Translations under genes and position numbers: made by a program
The notes under the pieces: model-generated
What the model was told of the DNA's origin: nothing
Database searches by the model: none
The model's input: the letters and a program-made list of their open reading frames with translations, nothing else
Assembly (NCBI RefSeq): GCF_010435915.1
Contig: NZ_JAAFZH010000003.1
Location: forward strand, 496,001 to 560,000
DNA: 64,000 nt
From: Spirosoma terrae
GTDB taxonomy: Bacteria; Bacteroidota; Bacteroidia; Cytophagales; Spirosomataceae
Direction of reading: 5' to 3'
Shown: piece after piece, positions 18,550 through 27,723 of the stretch
How positions within the stretch are numbered: the stretch's first letter is position 1
Layout of the letters: each line of letters starts with the position of its first letter

Positions 18550-21027
18550 ATGACAACGCAAGTACTTCAATTAGATAATTTTCAGTGGATTACTGATTCC
18601 AGGCAGGTGATTGGCAATGCGACCAATGCCCCGGCTGATCAGTCTGTTTTTTTTGCCATTCAGGGCGAGCATCACGACGGGCATGAGTTTATTGGCGAGT
18701 TATATCGGAAGGGAATCCGTCATTTTGTGGTCGAACGAACGGCCCTAACGCCCAATCGTCGAGCCGACTTACTGAATTATCCCGATGCGCAGTTTGTGGA
18801 GGTCGACAGCAGTTTACAAACGCTTCAGGAGCTGGCAGCAGCACACCGACGGCTGTTTCGTATTCCGGTTGTTGGTATTACGGGGAGCAATGGTAAAACC
18901 ATTGTGAAAGAGTGGCTGGCGCAGTTGCTGGCCGATGACTTTGCGGTAGTAAAAAGCCCTAAGAGTTATAATTCGCAACTGGGCGTACCGCTGTCGGTTC
19001 ACGAATTAAATGATACGCATACGCTGGGCATCTTCGAAGCGGGTATTTCCAGACCGCATGAGATGCAGGCGCTGGAAGCTATTATCCGGCCCACCATTGG
19101 TATTTTTACAACTATCGGAACGGCCCATGACGAAGGCTTTCGGACCCGAAAACAGAAAATTGCCGAAAAGCTACGGCTGTTTATTCATGCCAATACGCTT
19201 ATCTACTGCAACGACTACGCCGAAATAGACGAGGAAGCTAATCTGCTGTTGAAAGCGGTTAATGCCGATATGCGGTTTATTACGTGGTCGTTAACGGGCA
19301 AGAAAGCGGTTTATCAGGTTGAACGGCAACAGGATAGGCTTACGCTTCGCGGCCCGGCTACTACTGTTACGTTGACATTGCCTTTTACTGATCCGGCTTC
19401 GGTTGACAATCTGATTCATTGTCTGGTAACGATGCTGACGATTCGGGCCTACGATGCTGATACGTTACAAAGCCGCCTGAATCGACTACGTCCGGTTTCG
19501 ATGCGTCTGGAACTGAAAGAAGGCATCAATAATTGCGTACTGATCGATGATTCGTACAACAACGATGTGGTTGGTTTACAGCTTGCACTACGTTTCCTGA
19601 ACCAGCAAAGCTCCCGCGACAAACGCGTTGTGATATTGTCTGATGTGCTTCAGTCGGGCCAGCGTGAGGCCGATCTGTATGAACAGGTGGCCAGGTTGTT
19701 GCAAGCCAATGATATTGACCAGTTTATCGGAATTGGGCCGGTCTTGAGCCATAATCGTCATTTCTTCGCCAGTACGAGCCAGTTTTTCGCGACTACTGAT
19801 GAGTTTCTGACCAATTTTCCAATCAACAGCCTACACGATAGTGATGTGTTGGTGAAAGGAGCCCGACCGTTTTCGTTCGAGCGAATTGTGAATCGGTTGC
19901 AGCGGAAAGTGCATGGTACGGTCCTGGAAATCAATCTCGATGCGCTGACTCATAACCTGAATTATTACCGGGAACGGGTAGGGGCGGATACTAAACTGAT
20001 GGTGATGGTGAAGGCGTTTGCCTATGGGAGTGGGAGCGCCGAAGTGGCTCAATTGTTGCAATTTCATCGGGTTGATTATCTGGCCGTTGCCTATGCTGAT
20101 GAAGGTGTTTCGCTACGTCAGAATGGAATCGACTTGCCGATTATGGTGATGAATCCGGCTCCCGAGACGTTTGCTACGTTGGTTGAGTTTGGTCTTGAGC
20201 CAGAATTATATAGCATGCGGTTATTACGCGAATGGTCTGATTTTATTGACAAGAATGGACAACGTAGCGCGGAAAATCCATACCCCTTTCATCTGAAAGT
20301 CGATACCGGTATGCATCGGCTTGGCTTCCTGGAAGACGAAATTCCGGCCGTAGTGGAGTATCTGAAAGGGTATCCACAGGTACGAGTGGCAACCGTTTTC
20401 AGTCACCTGGTAGGCGCTGACGATGCGCAGTTCAATGCGTTCTCTGTGCACCAGTATGATACGTTTCTGCGGGCTACGGCAGTGCTCGAAGCGGGCTTAG
20501 GCTACAAACCAATTCGGCACCTACTCAATTCGGCGGGCATTGTGCGTTTCCCGGATTATAGACTCGATATGGTTCGTTTGGGCATTGGCCTTTACGGGGT
20601 CGAATCCAGCCAGATCGAAAAAGACGCCGTTCGGTCGGTGGGTACGTTGCATACAGTGATTAGCCAGATTAAGACGATTCCAGCGGGCGAATCAGTCGGC
20701 TATAGTCGGCGGGGTGTGCTGGATCATGACGCCCGAATCGCTACGCTGGCTATTGGGTATGCCGATGGTTTTGATCGCCGACTGGGCAATGGCGTTGGTT
20801 CGGTGTGGGTCAATGGAACCCGTTGCCCAACGGTAGGGAATATTTGTATGGATATGACGATGATCAACGTAACGAACGCGTCGGCGGCCGAGGGCGACGA
20901 TGTCATTATTTTCGGTAACGAACTACGGATCACCGAATTGGCTCAGCAGATAGGCACTATTCCGTACGAGATACTGACCGGGGTCAGCGAGCGGGTGAAG
21001 CGGGTTTTTTATAAGGAAGGAAACTGA
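18550..21027 (+). CDS. murF-alr: MurF-alanine racemase bifunctional fusion
   Basis: An 825-residue cytosolic enzyme that couples two steps of peptidoglycan synthesis: UDP-MurNAc-tripeptide:D-Ala-D-Ala ligation and L/D-alanine interconversion. The first half is a Mur ligase with P-loop GITGSNGKT near residues 108-117, though the usual KTT third residue is I here. The second half begins near residue 455 (VLEINLDALTHNL) and is a fold-type III PLP racemase with the cofactor lysine K488 in VMVKAFAYGSGS, and a GESVGYSRRG segment near 719 with the catalytic tyrosine. This fusion is well known in Bacteroidota. The gene is followed by a 60-bp perfect hairpin. Confidence 0.93.
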   Translation: MTTQVLQLDNFQWITDSRQVIGNATNAPADQSVFFAIQGEHHDGHEFIGELYRKGIRHFVVERTALTPNRRADLLNYPDAQFVEVDSSLQTLQELAAAHRRLFRIPVVGITGSNGKTIVKEWLAQLLADDFAVVKSPKSYNSQLGVPLSVHELNDTHTLGIFEAGISRPHEMQALEAIIRPTIGIFTTIGTAHDEGFRTRKQKIAEKLRLFIHANTLIYCNDYAEIDEEANLLLKAVNADMRFITWSLTGKKAVYQVERQQDRLTLRGPATTVTLTLPFTDPASVDNLIHCLVTMLTIRAYDADTLQSRLNRLRPVSMRLELKEGINNCVLIDDSYNNDVVGLQLALRFLNQQSSRDKRVVILSDVLQSGQREADLYEQVARLLQANDIDQFIGIGPVLSHNRHFFASTSQFFATTDEFLTNFPINSLHDSDVLVKGARPFSFERIVNRLQRKVHGTVLEINLDALTHNLNYYRERVGADTKLMVMVKAFAYGSGSAEVAQLLQFHRVDYLAVAYADEGVSLRQNGIDLPIMVMNPAPETFATLVEFGLEPELYSMRLLREWSDFIDKNGQRSAENPYPFHLKVDTGMHRLGFLEDEIPAVVEYLKGYPQVRVATVFSHLVGADDAQFNAFSVHQYDTFLRATAVLEAGLGYKPIRHLLNSAGIVRFPDYRLDMVRLGIGLYGVESSQIEKDAVRSVGTLHTVISQIKTIPAGESVGYSRRGVLDHDARIATLAIGYADGFDRRLGNGVGSVWVNGTRCPTVGNICMDMTMINVTNASAAEGDDVIIFGNELRITELAQQIGTIPYEILTGVSERVKRVFYKEGN

Positions 21028-21030
21028 TAA

Positions 21031-21090
21031 CAAAAGCACAGGTCTTGCTATTGAATAGAAGTCTATTCAATAGCAAGACCTGTGCTTTTG
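21031..21090. terminator. Perfect 29-bp hairpin between convergent genes
   Basis: Arms 21031-21059 and 21062-21090 are perfectly complementary, with only 2 bp (AG) between them. The outer ends carry AAAA and TTTT, so it can terminate transcription from both sides: murF-alr and the convergent coiled-coil protein gene. The arms are far longer than a terminator needs. Confidence 0.85.
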
Positions 21091-21107
21091 GCTCTAGTAG
21101 CTACGGA

Positions 21108-21788
21108 TTACGGTTGTTTCGCTTTTACTGCTTCTACGTTCTTCTTCCGATTTTCCAGCTCCGTAAGCGCGTTGGTCTGGTCTATCTTGTTGGTTTCAAC
21201 GTCTTTCTGAAGCTGTTCGAGTTCTTTGGCGTTTTCGTCGATTCGTTTCAGCAGGCGTTCTTTTTCTTTGGCATTCTGTTCGATAGACCGCTGAAGCTGC
21301 TCTCCCTTTTTGACCATTTTCTGGTGATTTTTCTGGGCTTCGTCAAAACTTCCCTCAACCAGTCGAACTTCCTGGTTAAACGAGCTTTTGGTGGCAAAAT
21401 CTTTCAGAAGACTTTCGGCGGCCGAGTAGCCATTACTGCCGGTCGTCACAAAATTACCGCTCCCCAGATCGAACGACGTAAAAATAGTGGCCGAGGTCTT
21501 GGCCGATTTCACGGTGCTAACCAGATTGATTGGTTCGGGCGAAATGGCCGGAATGTCGGCGTTGGTTACGCGATACGTACCGCGCGAAGCACTCAGACGA
21601 CCGAATGTTTTCAGTTTTTCTTCCCAATCTTTTTCGATCTGTTTACCATCTCCCTGGACGGTTAAGTAAAGGCCAGCTAATTTAGCTTTATCGACGGTGG
21701 TTTCTCCGGCATAAACCGTTTGTGCCTGAGCCGAACTGACTAGAGTTACGAAAAAAAACGCCAGTGTTACGCGAAGTACATGTTTCAT
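21108..21788 (-). CDS. Secreted coiled-coil protein, unknown function
   Basis: A 226-residue exported protein with a clean signal peptide (FFFVTLVSSAQAQ, cleaved near residue 22). Residues 25-125 are a compact alpha/beta region I do not recognise (TVDKAKLAGLYLTVQGDGKQ), and residues about 128-226 are a long, highly charged coiled coil rich in K, E and Q. It is probably periplasmic. It lies 54 bp downstream of the methyltransferase gene in the same direction, so the two may be co-transcribed, but nothing links their functions. Confidence 0.75.
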   Translation of the reverse strand: MKHVLRVTLAFFFVTLVSSAQAQTVYAGETTVDKAKLAGLYLTVQGDGKQIEKDWEEKLKTFGRLSASRGTYRVTNADIPAISPEPINLVSTVKSAKTSATIFTSFDLGSGNFVTTGSNGYSAAESLLKDFATKSSFNQEVRLVEGSFDEAQKNHQKMVKKGEQLQRSIEQNAKEKERLLKRIDENAKELEQLQKDVETNKIDQTNALTELENRKKNVEAVKAKQP

Positions 21789-21842
21789 GGTTGTATAGTG
21801 TTTGGGGTATTTTTCTGTTATTAGTATATAGTTGTATTGGGG

Positions 21843-23039
21843 TTAAAGGGCTTTTCTGGTTACTAGCAGACGTTTATCGCCATTCTGAAGAGTTGTTGCC
21901 AGAACATACGTATCGCCACCTTCTTTAAGTCTCAGTTTTTTACGTAAATCAGCCACTGACTGAGGGAAATTTCGGGTGGTAAGATTCGCTTTCATGGTCG
22001 GAATATGTTCCTGTAACGCTTTTCGATCCGTCTTAACGAGTGTGTCCAGTATGAAAATCCGGCCTGGAAAATCAGGCACTACCGTATGGCTCGTATATAA
22101 ATGACTGTTAGGAGCTAGCTTTGACAAGCCATAGCGCGATGCGACCAGCCGAAAAGCGCCCGCTTTTAAGATGGCAGCATTTGGTTCGTAGATATACTGT
22201 AAAGGATCGCTCAGCTTAACAGCGGCAGTACGTTCGTCGCCCTTGCTGAACTGGAACGCTACGTTACCTCCAGCCGCCAGATTGACCGCCGTGACCGTAA
22301 CCGCATCTGTATCGATGATATGGCGACCTATTTCCAGCAACACTTCTTTAACTTCTCCCTGCACCGCTACGATATGGACTGAGTTGACCTGATTAAGTTT
22401 TCGGACGGTCGAATCTATGTCAAGTAACGGCGAAGTCTTCACTAAAATTCGCTCCGTCTTTGCCAGGATGTGGTTAAGCATGTCTGGATTGGAAATGTCG
22501 GGTTCACAATCGCTCAATTGGACTACCTTTCCGCCCTGGTCGTTACGTCGGTGCGGGTCCAGATACACCCAACTGATTGGTGATGGATAGTCGATAATAC
22601 TTGCCAGTCCATCGCCGGTCAATACCGTTACGTTTTTTGTGCCTAGTCGGGGAAGGTTATAGGCAGCCAGTTCGGCCAGATTAGCTTGTTGTTCGACATA
22701 GACTACCCGCTCAACCTGTTTGGCAAATGCCCACGTATCAACGCCCATACCGCCCGTCAGATCAGCCAGCAGATCGCCACCAACCAGTGAGGCTTTATAG
22801 TGCGCTGTTAATTCTGAAGAAGCCTGTTCTACGGATAATGCAGGTGGAAAAGCCAGCGATTCATCCGCATACCAGGTCGGTAACTTCTCTTTGGCTTTTT
22901 GTCGGGCCGCTATTTGGGCTGCTAGTTTAGGAAGATCCAGCTTAGTCGGATTGGCACCCGGACGTAGCAAAAGCTGACGAACATCATCGTTAAGATGTGC
23001 CTGAATGAATGCCAGTTCGGTGGATGAAAAATTTATCAA
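21843..23039 (-). CDS. Class I SAM-dependent methyltransferase with THUMP-like domain
   Basis: A 398-residue cytosolic protein. It has a helical N-terminal segment, then a Rossmann methyltransferase core with the SAM-binding motif LLADLTGGMGVD near residues 91-102 and the motif IV-like WVYLDPHRR near residue 160, where an acidic/proline catalytic loop is expected. The C-terminal third matches the THUMP-like domain found with these proteins in Bacteroidota (GRIFILDTLVKTD near 320). Such proteins are thought to modify RNA, but the substrate is not established and I cannot infer it. Confidence 0.8.
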   Translation of the reverse strand: MINFSSTELAFIQAHLNDDVRQLLLRPGANPTKLDLPKLAAQIAARQKAKEKLPTWYADESLAFPPALSVEQASSELTAHYKASLVGGDLLADLTGGMGVDTWAFAKQVERVVYVEQQANLAELAAYNLPRLGTKNVTVLTGDGLASIIDYPSPISWVYLDPHRRNDQGGKVVQLSDCEPDISNPDMLNHILAKTERILVKTSPLLDIDSTVRKLNQVNSVHIVAVQGEVKEVLLEIGRHIIDTDAVTVTAVNLAAGGNVAFQFSKGDERTAAVKLSDPLQYIYEPNAAILKAGAFRLVASRYGLSKLAPNSHLYTSHTVVPDFPGRIFILDTLVKTDRKALQEHIPTMKANLTTRNFPQSVADLRKKLRLKEGGDTYVLATTLQNGDKRLLVTRKAL

Positions 23040-23269
23040 AGCAATGAGTATTAATACGGTTTTAATTCGCTTTTAACTCTGTTTTAATTGAGTATGATCT
23101 TTTAGGTAGTTTCGCAGCTTCAGATTTGCTTATTTCTTCCAGAGACAAAACGATTACAGTGCGTTTGCTTGCCTGTTATCTGAACAAATTCTGGTTTCTA
23201 TGAGAAATTAGGCTGCCGTACTGCTTAAGTAGTTTCTACGATCAAATCCCTACAGAAACACTTTTTCTC

Positions 23270-24886
23270 ATGCAACGCGTTTCGCCTGTTAGAACTTTAA
23301 GGACCTATAACCTGAATTTGTTCCGGCAGGATTTGCCGTCGGGGCTGTCGGTATTCCTGGTTGCTTTGCCATTATGCCTGGGTATTGCCCTGGCTTCTGG
23401 TGCTCCTCTTTTCTCAGGGTTGGTTGCTGGGGTAATCGGAGGAATTGTCATTGGATTGTTATCGGGTTCAGAAGTCAGTGTAAGCGGGCCAGCTGCGGGT
23501 TTAGCCGTGATTGTGGCCGATGCTATTGCAAAAGTAGGCGCTTACGACGCATTTCTGACAGCCGTAGTGCTGGCGGGTGTAATGCAATTTCTGCTCGGGT
23601 TGATCAAGGCAGGTCGATTCAGCAGTTTTTTCCCCGATAGTGTCATCAAAGGTATGCTGGTTGCGATTGGGATCGTCATTATTCTGAAACAGATTCCGCA
23701 TGCGCTTGGCCGGGATAACGACTATGAGGGGGAATTTGAGTTTCAGCAGCTGGCCGACGGCGAAAACACGATTTCGGAGATCTACAGAGCTATTGAAACC
23801 GCCAGCACAGGAGCAGTCGTTATTAGTTTGGTATCGCTGATCTTTCTGATTGGTTGGGGACGTATAGCGAGCCGCAGCACAAAAACGTTCTTTAAGAACT
23901 TTCCTTCGGCGCTGGTTGTGGTGTTTATCGGTATTGGACTGAACGAGTTTTTTCGCGTGTCAGTACCCGACTGGTATATGGGCACCAAAGCGCATCAGCA
24001 TATGGTGCAGATACCCACGATTGCACCTGGTCAACCCATTTTTTCGATCTTTGATTTTCCTGATTTCAGTGTTTTAACCAATCCGAAAATTTATGGCATT
24101 GCGGCCACGATTGCGCTCGTTGCCAGTCTGGAAACATTACTGAATTTAGAGGCTTCGGACCGACTTGATTCCGCCAAACGCGTATCATCGACCAATCAGG
24201 AATTGATTGCGCAGGGCATCGGGAACGTATTGTCGGGGATGGTTGGCGGTTTACCCGTTACGTCCGTAGTGGTACGTACATCGGCAAACATATACGGTGG
24301 TGCCAAAACACGCATGTCAACTGTTTTACACGGCCTTTTTTTAGTAACGGCCGTATTTTTGGGTGGGCCCATCCTGAATCTTATTCCGCTGTCGTGCCTG
24401 GCGGCTGTGCTGATCATGGTTGGTTATAAACTGGCTAGCCCGGCTATTTTCAAAAAAACATATCACGACGGCTGGAGCCAGTTTCTTCCCTTTATCATCA
24501 CCGTTTTAGGAATTGTTTTCACCGATCTGCTGATTGGGATTGCGTTGGGAACAGTGATTGGTATTTTGTTTGTACTCTATACCAACTTTCAGTCGACGTT
24601 CAGCGTGTTTAGAGATGGTCGGAAAGTGCTCATTGAGTTCGAGAAAGATTTGTATTTCCTGAGCAAGCCGCAGTTGAAAGAAGCACTCGGACTGCTTCAG
24701 CCCGGCGATGAAGTGCTCATTGATGGAACGAAGGCCCCTTTTATCGATCACGATATTTATAACATGCTACAGGATTATCGGGAAACGGCCAGGGTGCAGG
24801 GTATTCATTACGAGCTTCGAAACGTCATATTGAGTCGGCGTAAACGCACACGTAGCCGAGTCGTTCTGGACGATCGGCCTGTTTAA
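23270..24886 (+). CDS. SulP-family inorganic anion transporter
   Basis: A 538-residue inner-membrane transporter of the SLC26/SulP family. It shows the opening DLPSGLSVFLVALPLCLGIALASG (trimmed here to the family's PLCLGIALASGAP core), the VSVSGPAAGLAVI helix and about 12-14 membrane segments, followed from about residue 440 by a cytosolic STAS-like domain (FEKDLYFLSKPQLKEAL and GDEVLIDGTKAPFID). Members move sulfate, bicarbonate or other anions, often with Na+ or H+. The 230-bp gap upstream (23040-23269) is divergent with the methyltransferase gene. The ion is not readable from the sequence. Confidence 0.88.
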   Translation: MQRVSPVRTLRTYNLNLFRQDLPSGLSVFLVALPLCLGIALASGAPLFSGLVAGVIGGIVIGLLSGSEVSVSGPAAGLAVIVADAIAKVGAYDAFLTAVVLAGVMQFLLGLIKAGRFSSFFPDSVIKGMLVAIGIVIILKQIPHALGRDNDYEGEFEFQQLADGENTISEIYRAIETASTGAVVISLVSLIFLIGWGRIASRSTKTFFKNFPSALVVVFIGIGLNEFFRVSVPDWYMGTKAHQHMVQIPTIAPGQPIFSIFDFPDFSVLTNPKIYGIAATIALVASLETLLNLEASDRLDSAKRVSSTNQELIAQGIGNVLSGMVGGLPVTSVVVRTSANIYGGAKTRMSTVLHGLFLVTAVFLGGPILNLIPLSCLAAVLIMVGYKLASPAIFKKTYHDGWSQFLPFIITVLGIVFTDLLIGIALGTVIGILFVLYTNFQSTFSVFRDGRKVLIEFEKDLYFLSKPQLKEALGLLQPGDEVLIDGTKAPFIDHDIYNMLQDYRETARVQGIHYELRNVILSRRKRTRSRVVLDDRPV

Positions 24887-24906
24887 AAACAATCAGTTAT
24901 CGTAGT

Positions 24907-25791
24907 TTATTCGTCGCCGTTTACGGCTGCTGTGGTCAGGAGGGTTGCCGGACGAAGTCGGGCTACTCTGATGCCCGACAAGGGTTTGTGCCACAGTACG
25001 TAGTCACTCAGTGGATACGACGTAATAACCACTTCGCCCTGATCGGACGACGCATGGAGCAGATGCATTCGTCCGTTCGCCTGACGAACAGCCAGACCCA
25101 CATGTCGCATATCGAGGCCGGGCCGGGCGGCCGTCAACATCACAATATCCCCTTCCCGAAGGCTAGCTTCGGCCTGGCGTATGTTCTTTTTGGGAATGAA
25201 ATAAAAGGATTGCTGACTCAGCGCCGATTCGGCCAGAGCAACCTGTTTGTAAATGGCAGGGTCGGTTAAACGAGGATACTTATACGTTGCCGTTGTCATG
25301 TAAGACAGCGGTTTCGATACCGATAAACTGCCAGCTATGTCGCGCGTTACGTCGGTCAGTAACCCTTTGCGTTCATTGTCCAGCAGCCATTCCGAAAAAT
25401 AATGCAGCCGACTGGCATAGCCATCAATACGTCCGTCGCGATACCGAAGCTTGGTCAGGAACTTACGAAACGTTTGATCGAGCAATACCTGATTGTTCTT
25501 GTCAGACGCGGGTAAGTCGTGCCAGGCAAGCGATAATGCCAGAACCGTTTCCAGGTACGTTGTACAGTCAAATTCACGCAGATTCACCACCAACTGTTCC
25601 GTTGGATTTTCGTCGAGCGTGTGTGGCCGGTATGGGCGTCCCATCAGCTGTTTGCCAATGTTGATAGCCGTTTCGGCGGGAGTCTTACCGCCATTAACCG
25701 TGACAGCTTTTAAATCAGTAGGCGCTAGCTCCTGGGCCAGGATAGCCGATGACGAGAATAGCAGAAAAACGGCTGTAAATAGTTTTACCAT
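24907..25791 (-). CDS. DUF1460 secreted amidase-like protein (NlpC/P60-type fold)
   Basis: A 294-residue exported protein with signal peptide (FLLFSSSAILAQ). It belongs to the DUF1460 family of N-acetylmuramoyl-L-alanine amidase-like cysteine peptidases: the nucleophile C76 lies in EFDCTTYLET, and the histidine sits in DMRHVGLAV near residue 229. GDIVMLTAARPG precedes it as in related enzymes. It probably trims or recycles peptidoglycan in the periplasm. A 12-bp palindrome ATTACCGGTAAT (25790-25801) overlaps the start codon. It runs convergent to the SulP gene, only 20 bp away, and 62 bp downstream of the alpha-amylase stop. Confidence 0.85.
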   Translation of the reverse strand: MVKLFTAVFLLFSSSAILAQELAPTDLKAVTVNGGKTPAETAINIGKQLMGRPYRPHTLDENPTEQLVVNLREFDCTTYLETVLALSLAWHDLPASDKNNQVLLDQTFRKFLTKLRYRDGRIDGYASRLHYFSEWLLDNERKGLLTDVTRDIAGSLSVSKPLSYMTTATYKYPRLTDPAIYKQVALAESALSQQSFYFIPKKNIRQAEASLREGDIVMLTAARPGLDMRHVGLAVRQANGRMHLLHASSDQGEVVITSYPLSDYVLWHKPLSGIRVARLRPATLLTTAAVNGDE

Positions 25792-25853
25792 TACCGGTAA
25801 TCGTCTAGGTTAATGCAGTAGAGACGGTGAAGAAGACAAAAAGTAGCGAAATG

Positions 25854-27572
25854 TTACTTAATTTCTAAAACGCGCACACTACGTGGTGGTAAAACTACCG
25901 GTACGCCCATAGTACCCACAGCGTCTATTTCCGAATTGGTCAGGAAAATATCGGTGAATGTAAACGTCCGGGACGGCGAAAGACCCATTACCTCGAATGC
26001 ATGACCCGGAATCCTGATGGTGGTTTCGTACGTCGTATTGATCGAGAAGTTGCAGACAATCAGTAGCTTCTGTCGGTCAGTATGGCGTAAATAACTGTAG
26101 AGTCGTTGGGCGTCATAACCAGGGCTCTGCCCGTTGTCATTGGCATATTGCAGATCATAGAAATAGCCATTCTGGATAGCATCGGAACCATTGACAAGGT
26201 AATTTAACTGCTGGTAAAAAGACCGCAGCCGTTGCTGTTCGTCCGATAGGCCCAGCCCATCATAACGACCTTTATTGATCCAGCCCTGCCAGTCAGAAAT
26301 TCCCCAATAATCGAAAATCGTAGTACGGCCATCGTCACCACTGAACCCTTCCGCTTCTTCAGGCCGAACGCCAGTTTCCTGGCCGAAATAAAGCATGTAA
26401 GGGCCCGTATGCATCGTGGCCGATAGGGTCATGGCGGGAACAGCGGACCAGAGATCATTGGCGAAAAACCGGGAAGCGATCCGTTGTTCGTCGTGATTTT
26501 CCAGGAAACGTAGCATATGCTGAGCGTATTCACCGGATTCCTGTTGCCAGACCCGAGTAATGTTATAGCATGAACCGTGTCCCTCCATCAGTTCCCGGAG
26601 GGTATCGTATAAGCCTACTTTATCGTACAGATAGTCGAATCCTCCGTCAAAGATAAAGGGACGATATAGGTTCGGGTCGTAAATTTCGGCAATGAAGAGA
26701 ATGCGTGGAAACTGTTGCTTCACCCGAGAAATGGCCCATTTCCAGAACGGAATTGGTACGTAGTGAGCCATATCGCATCGGAACCCGTCGACGCCTTTGT
26801 TGGCCCAGAAAAGCAGAATGTCGAGCATTTGTTTCCAGGTTGCCGGAACGGGCTCGAACTGTTGGCCACCCTCAAAAATATTAAAGCCGTAGTTTAGCTT
26901 TATGGTTTCGTACCAATCGTTTATATCAGGCGAAGCGGTGATGGAGCCACTGCCAGTCACTTTAGCCGGAAATTCGTGTAGCGCGTTAGTGGTTGCTTCC
27001 TGACTTTTTTCGGGTGAAACAAACGTTTCGCCCGGCAGATAGTAAAAGTTATTCTCGATGGAAAATCGGACAGACGTATCGTCATTCGCGCCCAAATCCA
27101 CTACGTTAGCGGGCTTCGCATCGGACTTATACTGACGTGCTACGTGGTTCGGCACGAAGTCGATCAGTACCTTCAGGCCGTGTACGTGCGTGCGTTCAAC
27201 CAGTGCTTCAAATTCGGCCATCCGATTGGGTACGTTAACCGCCAGATCGGGATCAACGTCATAGTAATCCTTGATGGCATAGGGTGAGCCAGCCCGTCCT
27301 TTTACAACCGATGGATCGTCGGGAAGAATGCCGTAAGCTGAATAGTCGGTTTGGGTTGCGTGTTCGATAACACCCGTATACCACACGTGCGATGCGCCAA
27401 ACTGTTTGATAGCCCGTAAGGCATCATCGTTGATGTCGTTGAATTTGCCGGAGCCGTTCTCCTCGATACTACCGTTGAATCGGTTGGTTGTATTCTGATT
27501 GCCAAACAGGCGCGTAAAAATCTGGTAAATAATCAGTTTGTCCATTACTGGAACAACAGACGTAGTATTCAT
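25854..27572 (-). CDS. Alpha-amylase family protein (GH13), cytoplasmic
   Basis: A 572-residue GH13 enzyme without a signal peptide, so expected to act on imported malto-oligosaccharides or glycogen. Catalytic residues are visible: nucleophile D267 (GFRCDMAHY), acid/base E296 (LFIAEIYDP) and D361 (FLENHDEQR), with the first conserved region FVPNHV at 139-144. The start at 27572 gives MNTTSVVPVMDKLIIYQIFTR; the second methionine at residue 10 (27545) is an equally good start. It is divergent from the secreted GH13 gene across a 151-bp promoter region. The GH13 subfamily, and so the exact linkage and product, is not clear. Confidence 0.88.
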   Translation of the reverse strand: MNTTSVVPVMDKLIIYQIFTRLFGNQNTTNRFNGSIEENGSGKFNDINDDALRAIKQFGASHVWYTGVIEHATQTDYSAYGILPDDPSVVKGRAGSPYAIKDYYDVDPDLAVNVPNRMAEFEALVERTHVHGLKVLIDFVPNHVARQYKSDAKPANVVDLGANDDTSVRFSIENNFYYLPGETFVSPEKSQEATTNALHEFPAKVTGSGSITASPDINDWYETIKLNYGFNIFEGGQQFEPVPATWKQMLDILLFWANKGVDGFRCDMAHYVPIPFWKWAISRVKQQFPRILFIAEIYDPNLYRPFIFDGGFDYLYDKVGLYDTLRELMEGHGSCYNITRVWQQESGEYAQHMLRFLENHDEQRIASRFFANDLWSAVPAMTLSATMHTGPYMLYFGQETGVRPEEAEGFSGDDGRTTIFDYWGISDWQGWINKGRYDGLGLSDEQQRLRSFYQQLNYLVNGSDAIQNGYFYDLQYANDNGQSPGYDAQRLYSYLRHTDRQKLLIVCNFSINTTYETTIRIPGHAFEVMGLSPSRTFTFTDIFLTNSEIDAVGTMGVPVVLPPRSVRVLEIK

Positions 27573-27617
27573 AGCGCCGGGAGAAGTGCGTTACGGGTGA
27601 TTGACGGAATTGACATA

Positions 27618-27660
27618 CAAAATTATGGCCTTTTTCGGCGAAAAACTTGGGTTATTTTTG
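27618..27660. promoter_or_regulatory. Divergent control region of the two GH13 genes
   Basis: On the + strand TATTTTTG (27653-27660) matches the -7 consensus and points toward the secreted GH13 gene at 27724. On the - strand TAATTTTG (27618-27625 reversed) matches it toward the 27572 gene. Between them lies a perfect palindrome, TTTTTCGGCGAAAAA (27631-27645, centre G38), at the -33 position of both promoters. This is a plausible operator controlling both enzymes together. Confidence 0.45.
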
Positions 27661-27723
27661 CGTTCTTGTTGCATTATTCTCTGATATGCCCCGGAAAAAC
27701 GACTTGTATACTATAGCTGACCT

